DNA from: Winogradskyella sp. UBA3174 | Lineage (GTDB): Bacteria > Bacteroidota > Bacteroidia > Flavobacteriales > Flavobacteriaceae | Assembly: GCF_002364335.1 (NCBI RefSeq) | Contig: NZ_DEXW01000045.1 | Location: forward strand, 39,322-84,037 | Length of the DNA stretch: 44,716 bases | Direction: 5' to 3' | Shown here: piece after piece, positions 15,690-21,899 of the stretch | How the letters are laid out: every line of letters starts with the position of its first letter | Numbering within the stretch: the stretch's first letter is position 1 | Made by a program: the position numbers and the translations under genes | The notes under the pieces: generated by a model | Database searches by the model: none | What the model saw: only the letters and a program-made list of their open reading frames with translations | What the model was told of the DNA's origin: nothing

Positions 15690-18545
15690 ATGAAAAGTTT
15701 ACACTTTATACTTATATTATTTATTTCAGCATTCTCATTTGCTCAAAACACAGGCTCTATTGCTGGAAAGTTAATTGACAAAGAATACAACGATGAGCCT
15801 CTTCCCTTTGCCAACGTTTTAATAAAAGGTACAACTAAAGGAACAACTTCTGATATAGATGGTCTGTATGAACTTAAAGATTTAGAAGTTGGATCTTACG
15901 TTTTAATCTTCAGCTTTGTGGGTTACGAAACCCAAGAAATAACAGTAGTCGTTGTCGCTGATAAAGTAACTACTTTAAATGTTCCTATGGGAGCAAGTGC
16001 TGCAAGCCTAGATGAAATTGTAATTACTACAACTACACGAAAGCAAAGTGAAGCGGCTTTACTTTTAGACCAAAAGAAAGCTGTAGAAATAAAGCAAAGT
16101 ATTGGTGCAGAGGAACTGTCTCGTAAAGGGGTTAGTGACGCTGCTGGTGCAGTCGCCAAAATATCTGGTGTTTCTAAACAAGAAGGATCGAGTAATGTTT
16201 ATGTAAGAGGTTTAGGAGATCGTTATTTAAACACAACAATGAATGGTTTATCATTACCTTCTAATGATGTTAACAAAAAGAATATCGATTTAAATTTATT
16301 CTCTTCAGATATTATAGAAAATGTATCTATTAGTAAAGCATATTCATCACGCTTTTTTGGAGATTTTTCTGCAGGTAACGTAGATATTACTTCAAAAGAT
16401 TATAAGGGTAAAGGCTTTTTCAATTTTACCGTTGGTTCTTCAGTAAATACAAACGCTGCTGACAAAACATTCGTAAGAAGTGAAGGTACAAGTGCATTCG
16501 GTTTTTATAATAGATATGATAACAATCCTTTTGCTGTTATATTATCTCATGGTTTTGATCCTCAACAAGGCAATACACCAATAGATCTTTCTTTTAGCAC
16601 TGCATTCGGAAAATCATTTGATTTCGAAAATGGTTCGCGGTTAAGCTTTTATGGCACAGCTTCTTTTGAAAATGGCTATGAATACAGAAGGGGATCTAAC
16701 GTAGACTACACAAACGTTGAGAAGAAAGCTTTTGAAGATGCAGAAGAATTTGAGTATTCTACTAAAACAACAGCAATGGCTTCTGTTAATTATAAAATTG
16801 ATGATAATAACTCGGTTAAATTCAATTCACTTTTTATAAACAATGCTTCAGATAGAGTAGGTTATTTTGGTATAGATGGATCGGGTAGAAACAGAGATGC
16901 AATCTTAAATACAGATGAAGGGTTTTATCAAATGAACGTTCAGTTTAATCAAAACCTTATCTATGTAAATCAATTAACTGGTCGTCACAAGTTTGATGAT
17001 AATTTATTAGATTTAGATTGGGGAATTGGTTACAACGTGGTTAATGCACACGAGCCAGATAGAAAACGTATAAGTGTAGAAAATTATCAATTTGCTTTAG
17101 ATAATGACAACACCACAACACCAACGTTTTATAGTAATGTAGTTTTTGATAACCAACGCTATTTTCAGAATATAAATGATGAAGAATTTAATAGCAGATT
17201 AAACTTAGCTTACAATCCTAACGAAAGCTTAAAGATTAACTTCGGTTTTGCCGGTAGAGCTAAAGAAAGACAATTCGACAATATTAGATACGGTTATGAT
17301 ATTACAAACCCTAACACACCTGTTACCGATGTTAATGCTGTAAATAGTATATTTTCTTTAGATAATTTGAATGTTAGTTCTAATGACAATGGTTTATACA
17401 GTATTAGAGTTATTAATAATATTCCAGGCCAAAGTAATACTAACCGACCAGGACTTCCTGAAAATACTTATAATGGTAATTTAGATGTTTTTGCTGGTTA
17501 TACAAATGCAGAACTAAAAGTAGGTGACAAATGGTTATTTGTTCCTGGTATTAGAGTCGAAGCTATTGACCAAGAAATTTCTTACGATGTAATTAACTTA
17601 GGAGCTGCAGGAAAGAATACGATAGGAGCTAATGAAACTGTCTTCTTACCGAGTTTAAGTGTTAAATATGGTATAAACGAAGATCAAAATTTACGTTTCT
17701 CTGCAAGTCAGACGATATCACTTCCAGAATTTAAAGAAGTTGCGCCATTTGTCTATGAGGGCATATCTCAACGTATAGGTGGTAACCCAGATTTACTAGG
17801 TAGAACTGGTGATATTGCCTACACTAATGTTAATGATGTATCGTATTCTAGGATCTTAAACCTAGATTTAAAATATGAATGGTTTTTAAGTAAAAGCGAA
17901 ATATTCTCTATAGGCGCTTTTTACAAACAAATAAAAGACCCTGTAAATCAGGTTGTAGCTTTTGACGCTACTGGTACACAACGTTTCTTTAGAACAGGTG
18001 AGAAGGCTGAAATCTTAGGTTTTGAAGTTGAATTAAGAAAGAGCATTCTTATGGATGACGAAGAAGAAAACGCTAAACTTTCTGCAGGTTTCAACTTTAC
18101 TTATATGCATACTAACCAAGATTTATACGAATCTATAATTGGTACTTATAGTGTTAGTTTTAATAAAAGTGAAGAAGAATTACAAGGCGCATCCCCAATT
18201 ATTGTAAATGCAGATATTAACTACTCGCCAACTTTCGGAAACTATAAACCTACGGCTAACTTAATATTTTCTTACTTCTCAGATAGAATTGATGCTTTAG
18301 GTTCGGGACAATTAGGAAATGTTATTGAGAAAGGTATTCCGACATTAGATTTTGTACTTAAGAATAAGTTGAATAATAATATGGAACTAAATCTTGGCAT
18401 CAGAAACATTTTAAACCCAACTGTACAATATTTAAGAGAAGGTACATCAGTTGGAGATGTATTAGTGACTTCCCCAAATGGTAAAGACATAACAGACTAT
18501 AAGCGAGGACTGAGTATAGGTCTTCAATTCAAATATAAATTTTAA
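15690..18545 (+). CDS. TonB-dependent outer-membrane receptor
   Basis: I start at ATG 15690 because it opens with a clean signal peptide (MKSLHFILILFISAFSFAQ); the frame extends to a TTG at 15630, but those residues are not signal-like. About 951 residues. After the signal comes a carboxypeptidase-regulatory-like beta sandwich (GSIAGKLIDKEYNDEPLPFA, GTTSDIDGLYELKDL), then the plug (about 115-235; KQEGSSNVYVRGLGDRYLNT), then a 22-strand barrel ending in aromatic YKF. It imports a large or scarce solute across the outer membrane using TonB energy. Not a SusC: no SusD partner follows; the next gene, 38 bases on, is a beta-helix lipoprotein. The Pho-box-like promoter suggests a phosphorus-containing ligand (inference). 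Confidence 0.92.
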   Translation: MKSLHFILILFISAFSFAQNTGSIAGKLIDKEYNDEPLPFANVLIKGTTKGTTSDIDGLYELKDLEVGSYVLIFSFVGYETQEITVVVVADKVTTLNVPMGASAASLDEIVITTTTRKQSEAALLLDQKKAVEIKQSIGAEELSRKGVSDAAGAVAKISGVSKQEGSSNVYVRGLGDRYLNTTMNGLSLPSNDVNKKNIDLNLFSSDIIENVSISKAYSSRFFGDFSAGNVDITSKDYKGKGFFNFTVGSSVNTNAADKTFVRSEGTSAFGFYNRYDNNPFAVILSHGFDPQQGNTPIDLSFSTAFGKSFDFENGSRLSFYGTASFENGYEYRRGSNVDYTNVEKKAFEDAEEFEYSTKTTAMASVNYKIDDNNSVKFNSLFINNASDRVGYFGIDGSGRNRDAILNTDEGFYQMNVQFNQNLIYVNQLTGRHKFDDNLLDLDWGIGYNVVNAHEPDRKRISVENYQFALDNDNTTTPTFYSNVVFDNQRYFQNINDEEFNSRLNLAYNPNESLKINFGFAGRAKERQFDNIRYGYDITNPNTPVTDVNAVNSIFSLDNLNVSSNDNGLYSIRVINNIPGQSNTNRPGLPENTYNGNLDVFAGYTNAELKVGDKWLFVPGIRVEAIDQEISYDVINLGAAGKNTIGANETVFLPSLSVKYGINEDQNLRFSASQTISLPEFKEVAPFVYEGISQRIGGNPDLLGRTGDIAYTNVNDVSYSRILNLDLKYEWFLSKSEIFSIGAFYKQIKDPVNQVVAFDATGTQRFFRTGEKAEILGFEVELRKSILMDDEEENAKLSAGFNFTYMHTNQDLYESIIGTYSVSFNKSEEELQGASPIIVNADINYSPTFGNYKPTANLIFSYFSDRIDALGSGQLGNVIEKGIPTLDFVLKNKLNNNMELNLGIRNILNPTVQYLREGTSVGDVLVTSPNGKDITDYKRGLSIGLQFKYKF

Positions 18546-18583
18546 CAAACAAATATTAATTAGAACTTAAATTTAAAATCAAA

Positions 18584-19786
18584 ATGAAGAATAAATTATT
18601 TTTAGGGTTAGCAGTTTTTGGAATGCTTTTTAACTCTTGTACATCAGACGATACAGCTGACATCATTATAAATGATAACAGCGTTACAAACAACAATGGT
18701 GGTGGCACTAACAACAACCCAGGAACCCTGTTTTTATCAGGCACATATACTGAAGACTTAACACTAGACGCAGACAATACTTACAAAGTAGATGGCGCAC
18801 TTATTATGACTACTGGTACAACCTTAACAATACCTGCTGGTATGGTTATAGAAGCTGTAGCTTCTGGATCAGATGTTTACATCGCAATATCTAATGGTGC
18901 AACAATTATCGCTAACGGAACTGCAAGTAATCCTATTATATTAACTTCAGATTCTTCTGCACCACAAGCTGGTGATTGGGGTGGATTAATTCTTTTAGGT
19001 GATGCACCTATTAATTCTGTAACAGGAGCAGCTACTGCAACTTCTGAAATTGCAAGTTTACCTTACGGAGGTACTGATTCTGCTGATAACTCAGGAATCT
19101 TAAGATATTTAAGAGTACAATACTCTGGTGGTTCGGCAGACGGTCAATCAGAAAACAATGGTATTTCTTTCTACGGTGTAGGTAATGGTACAACTGTAGA
19201 GTACATTCAAGTATTTGAAGGTAAAGATGACGGTGTTGAATTTTTCGGTGGAACAGTAAATGTAGATTTCGTATCTGTAGTTAACGCACAAGATGATTCC
19301 CTTGATTGGACAGAAGGTTATACAGGTACAATTACAAATGCACACGTATCTCACGGTGCAGAGCACGATAAAGGTATCGAAGCAGATGGTTACAACACAG
19401 ATATAGGGAACAACTCTAGCCCAATATTTTGGTCTAAGCCAACAGTAACTAACTTAACAATTGTTGGTAATGGTTCTGGAACAGCTAATGAAGCTATACG
19501 ATTAAGAGCTGGTTCACAAGGTATCTTCTCAAATATTTTACTAGAAGGTTTTGCTGAAGGTTTTGATTTAGATGGAGATGCTGGAGCAACAAGTTTTAAC
19601 CCAACAGGAACTGGTGTAATAAACGGTGACTTATCTGTTACAGATGTAACGTTTACAGACGTTACTTTACAAGTAAAAAATGATACTGGCGATACTTTTG
19701 CAGATTCAGATTTCTTATCTGGTATTGGTAACGCTACTGGCACTGATTTTTCAACTTGGGGAGCAGGTTGGACTGTAGGGAACTAA
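18584..19786 (+). CDS. Right-handed beta-helix-like surface lipoprotein
   Basis: 400 residues. A lipoprotein signal (residues 1-19, lipobox FNSC) is followed by an Asn/Gly-rich linker, then a long series of short beta-strand rungs with turns such as GTTLTIPAGMVIEA, GDWGGLILLGDAP, GILRYLRVQYSGG, GVEFFGGTVNVDFVSVVNAQDDSLDWTEG-type spacing and GIEADGYN, which look like parallel beta-helix coils. Proteins of this type often sit beside TonB receptors in flavobacteria and are thought to be surface partners. It is only 38 bases after the receptor and should share its transcript, which ends at the terminator at 19814. No catalytic motif is recognised. Confidence 0.75.
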   Translation: MKNKLFLGLAVFGMLFNSCTSDDTADIIINDNSVTNNNGGGTNNNPGTLFLSGTYTEDLTLDADNTYKVDGALIMTTGTTLTIPAGMVIEAVASGSDVYIAISNGATIIANGTASNPIILTSDSSAPQAGDWGGLILLGDAPINSVTGAATATSEIASLPYGGTDSADNSGILRYLRVQYSGGSADGQSENNGISFYGVGNGTTVEYIQVFEGKDDGVEFFGGTVNVDFVSVVNAQDDSLDWTEGYTGTITNAHVSHGAEHDKGIEADGYNTDIGNNSSPIFWSKPTVTNLTIVGNGSGTANEAIRLRAGSQGIFSNILLEGFAEGFDLDGDAGATSFNPTGTGVINGDLSVTDVTFTDVTLQVKNDTGDTFADSDFLSGIGNATGTDFSTWGAGWTVGN

Positions 19787-19813
19787 TAGTCTTAAGAAAA
19801 TAATTATATACAA

Positions 19814-19843
19814 AAAAAGCATCCATATTAATGGATGCTTTTT
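19814..19843. terminator. Bidirectional terminator between convergent genes
   Basis: Stem GCATCCAT / ATGGATGC (19819-19826 with 19831-19838), loop ATTA, flanked by an A run and a T run that extend the stem and serve both directions. It ends the receptor/lipoprotein transcript and the MORN-like gene. Confidence 0.85.
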
Positions 19844-19864
19844 CTATTTTAGAATATGAATGCT

Positions 19865-20233
19865 TTACTTATTACTACTAGCAACAGATGTTTTAGTATC
19901 TTTTTGCCATTCATTAACACTAGCAATTGCATTATTTGTATAATCTACTTCTCTTAAAGTTTTATCTGTCCAATAAAACCATTTGCCGACTTTTTTCCCA
20001 TTATCATAATTCGCCGAAATACTCTTTTTACCTTCAATGTCATAGCTTAACCACTCACCTTGTAATTTACCATCTAAAGTATAAGCACCTGTTTGGCTTA
20101 CAACTCCATTGTCGTGATAATAAGTTACGTCAATTAAATTGGTGTCTTTGTTAAGTTCTAGTTGTCTCTCTTGCTGTGCAAAAGATGTAACACTGATTAA
20201 TAAAGCGAATAAAAACAAGATTCTTTTGTTCAT
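19865..20233 (-). CDS. Secreted MORN/YwqK-like repeat protein
   Basis: 122 residues with a signal peptide (MNKRILFLFALLISVTSFAQ). Three MORN-like units follow: YYHDNGVVSQTGAYTLDGKLQGEW, LSYDIEGKKSISANYDNGKKVGKW and FYWTDKTLREVDYTNN in outline. This pattern is annotated as toxin-antitoxin YwqK antitoxin or MORN variant in Bacteroidota genomes, without evidence of such a role here, as no toxin is adjacent. It has a good promoter (20263-20293) whose -33 region overlaps Pho-box-like element 2, so it may belong to the phosphate block. Likely periplasmic or surface; function unknown. Confidence 0.75.
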   Translation of the reverse strand: MNKRILFLFALLISVTSFAQQERQLELNKDTNLIDVTYYHDNGVVSQTGAYTLDGKLQGEWLSYDIEGKKSISANYDNGKKVGKWFYWTDKTLREVDYTNNAIASVNEWQKDTKTSVASSNK

Positions 20234-20262
20234 AACTGGGGATTTAAAAATTACATAATACT

Positions 20263-20293
20263 CAAATATAAAGATTAGTTAATGTTTAAACAA
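20263..20293 (-). promoter_or_regulatory. Promoter of the MORN-like gene
   Basis: On the minus strand: TTG (plus-strand CAA, 20291-20293), 20-base spacer, then TATATTTG (20263-20270), a full match to the Bacteroidota consensus. Expected start near 20257, about 24 bases before the ATG. Confidence 0.65.
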
Positions 20294-20317
20294 CATTTAC
20301 TTAACATTAATTTTACA
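20279..20317. promoter_or_regulatory. Pho-box-like element 2, MORN-like gene promoter
   Basis: TTAACA (20301) and TTTACA (20312) lie 11 bases apart with weaker hexamers at 20279 and 20290. Bases 20292-20311 match the porin copy at 18 of 20 positions. It overlaps the -33 region of the minus-strand promoter. The TTAACA/TTTACA spacing also resembles the Bacillus PhoP box. Confidence 0.5.
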
Positions 20318-20333
20318 TTAAACACGTATCTAT

Positions 20334-20361
20334 CTGTTTTTAAGCATTTTAATAAAAACAG
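20334..20361. repeat. Inverted repeat CTGTTTTTA / TAAAAACAG
   Basis: Perfect 9-base arms (20334-20342 and 20353-20361) with a 10-base loop, between Pho-box-like element 2 and the small-RNA promoter. There is no T run on either side, so it is not an obvious terminator; it may be an operator or by chance. Confidence 0.3.
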
Positions 20362-20424
20362 GCTACCGATTAAAGTTTAATGATTCGTTAATAATGAGGT
20401 TACAATATGATTAAATATCTAATT

Positions 20425-20432
20425 TATCTTTG
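20425..20432 (+). promoter_or_regulatory. Promoter -7 box of the candidate small RNA
   Basis: TATCTTTG is a full consensus -7 box with no gene start downstream before a terminator. The -33 position is weak (no TTG). A 14-base perfect palindrome, TGTCTCATGAGACA (20437-20450), covers the expected transcription start and could be an operator or the RNA's first hairpin. Confidence 0.5.
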
Positions 20433-20436
20433 TAAG

Positions 20437-20533
20437 TGTCTCATGAGACATATTAGTTTCGTATAATCTATAGTTTTTGTCGACTAATTATCATGAATTC
20501 TAATGACTGCCTTTGGCCAAGGCAGTTTTTTTT
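20437..20533 (+). ncRNA. Candidate small RNA upstream of the porin
   Basis: Promoter box at 20425 plus a strong intrinsic terminator at 20506-20533 delimit a transcript of about 97 nt with no credible reading frame (the longest from an ATG are very short, such as MRHISFV). It opens with a palindrome TGTCTCATGAGACA. Bases 20462-20483 are complementary to 20594-20615, the last 22 bases before the porin start codon: 11 bases perfectly (GTTTTTGTCGA) plus 6 next to the ATG. I infer a regulator of porin translation, acting on the neighbouring mRNA or, upon read-through, as a leader hairpin. Not a known family that I recognise. Confidence 0.45.
20506..20533 (+). terminator. Strong Rho-independent terminator of the small RNA
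   Basis: Stem ACTGCCTT / AAGGCAGT (20506-20513 with 20519-20526), loop TGGCC, followed by eight Ts. No coding gene precedes it on this strand after 19786. Confidence 0.9.
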
Positions 20534-20556
20534 GTGTCTAAAAATTTAATGATTTA

Positions 20557-20584
20557 GAAACATTTAGTTAACATTAAAGTTAGT
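20557..20584 (+). promoter_or_regulatory. Pho-box-like element 3, porin promoter
   Basis: The best copy of the element, AACATTTAGTTAACATTAAA, is at 20559-20578; hexamers GAAACA, TTAACA and GTTAGT start at 20557, 20568 and 20579, 11 bases apart. A weak -7 box (GTTATTTG, 20583-20590) follows at once, as expected for an activator replacing the -33 contact. Confidence 0.55.
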
Positions 20585-20615
20585 TATTTGCACTCGACAA
20601 AAACGTAGAATTATA

Positions 20616-21821
20616 ATGAAACTTAGAATCACTTTACTCGCATTAGTTATTTGTGCGTTTTACTCAACTAATGCTCAAGAAATTAGTGATACTTCTTTCG
20701 GTAAAGGTTTAATCAATTTTGTAGCAAAAGACAGTTCTTTTAGTATAAAATTCGCACCTCGCTTTCAAGTACGTTCAATATCTTCATGGGATTATGATGG
20801 TAATCAGTACGGAAGTCCAGAACATAATTTTATAGTTCGTCGTGCTAGATTAAAATTTGATGGTTTTGCTTACAGCCCAAAACTTAAATACAAAATAGAG
20901 TTAGGCCTATCTAATAGAGATATCTCAGGCGCTAATGAATTTAATAGAGAAACACCACGATATATTTTAGATGCAGTTATTATGTGGAATTTTTATGGTA
21001 ACTGGGAGTTATGGGCAGGTCAAACAAAATTACCTGGTAACGTAGAACGAGTAGTATCTTCAGCAAATATGCAACTTGTAGATCGTTCTTTATTAAATAG
21101 TCGTTTTAATATTGATCGTGATTTAGGCATTCAAATACGTCATAAAACAAAATTAGGTGGTGATTTTTTATTGCGTGAAAAGCTTTCTTTGTCTCAAGGA
21201 GAAGGACGTAATGTTACTGAAGGTAATGAAGGTGGTTTACAATATACTGCCAGATTAGAATTTTTACCATTCGGAACATTTAAATCTAAAGGTGATTATA
21301 GTCAATCAGATTTAAAACGCGAAGAGAAGCCAAAGCTAATGATGGGTTTTACTTATAACTACAACCAAAATGCTGTTAGAGAGAGAGGCTTTGCTGGTGA
21401 TTATATGATTAGAACTGACGGTTCTATTTACGAAACAGATCAAACTACCGTTTTTGCAGATGCCATGTTTAAATATAATGGGTTTTCGTTTATGGGTGAA
21501 TACGCTAAACGTACAGCAGATGATGAAGTTGCAACAGAAATAGACGGAACTACACCAACAGGAGATATCGTTTTAACAGGTAATGCTTTAAACTTACAAG
21601 CTGGTTATTTGTTTAAAAATAATTATGAAATAGCTGCTCGTTTTACAACTGTAAATTATGAAGCTATAACCAATAGACGTCCACAAGATCAATATACACT
21701 TGGTGTTAACAAATTTATTGTTGGTCATAAATTAAAAGTACAGTCAGATATTAGTTATACAACTTTAGATGGAAATCAGGATAATATAACCTTCAGACTT
21801 GGCTTTGATATTCACTTTTAA
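20616..21821 (+). CDS. OprP/OprO-type phosphate-selective porin
   Basis: 401 residues with a signal peptide (MKLRITLLALVICAFYSTNA). Family features include FAPRFQVRSISSWDYDG, FIVRRARLKFDGFAYSPKLKYKIELG (strand with the basic RRAR track), WELWAGQTKLPGNVERVVSS, and a terminal strand ending in Phe (LGFDIHF). These porins form outer-membrane trimers with an Arg/Lys ladder for anions, classically phosphate or polyphosphate. Directly downstream is the PiT phosphate permease, which supports the role. Translation start may be occluded by the adjacent candidate small RNA, and the promoter carries the best Pho-box-like element. Confidence 0.88.
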   Translation: MKLRITLLALVICAFYSTNAQEISDTSFGKGLINFVAKDSSFSIKFAPRFQVRSISSWDYDGNQYGSPEHNFIVRRARLKFDGFAYSPKLKYKIELGLSNRDISGANEFNRETPRYILDAVIMWNFYGNWELWAGQTKLPGNVERVVSSANMQLVDRSLLNSRFNIDRDLGIQIRHKTKLGGDFLLREKLSLSQGEGRNVTEGNEGGLQYTARLEFLPFGTFKSKGDYSQSDLKREEKPKLMMGFTYNYNQNAVRERGFAGDYMIRTDGSIYETDQTTVFADAMFKYNGFSFMGEYAKRTADDEVATEIDGTTPTGDIVLTGNALNLQAGYLFKNNYEIAARFTTVNYEAITNRRPQDQYTLGVNKFIVGHKLKVQSDISYTTLDGNQDNITFRLGFDIHF

Positions 21822-21833
21822 CCAATAAAAAAT

Positions 21834-21853
21834 AACAATTAGGTAACGTTACA
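21834..21853 (+). promoter_or_regulatory. Pho-box-like element 4, PiT permease promoter
   Basis: Bases 21834-21853 match the porin copy at 16 of 20 positions; hexamers ATAACA (21833) and GTAACG (21844) start about 11 bases apart. A GATATTTG box (one mismatch to TAnnTTTG) follows at 21869-21876, 24 bases before the ATG. The element contains the palindrome GTAACGTTAC. Confidence 0.45.
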
Positions 21854-21899
21854 CTGAAATTGTATGAAGATATTTGCGAACTTATTTTAATTAAAGATT

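Larger units (their letters stand above)
20462..20615. repeat. Interrupted inverted repeat spanning small RNA and porin leader
   Basis: Arms 20462-20483 and 20594-20615 pair at 17 of 22 positions: GTTTTTGTCGA with TCGACAAAAAC perfectly and TATAAT with ATTATA, separated by a 5-base mismatch bulge. The right arm ends exactly before the porin ATG at 20616; the terminator lies between the arms. Confidence 0.6.

Noticed and set aside
19390..19743. 117-residue minus-strand frame within the beta-helix lipoprotein gene
   Set aside because: Val/Pro/Ser-rich reading of the opposite strand; no family likeness or promoter.
20376..20404. A fifth Pho-box-like element before the small RNA
   Set aside because: GTTAAT and GTTACA there are 12 and not 11 bases apart, and the surrounding bases do not match the 20-base element.
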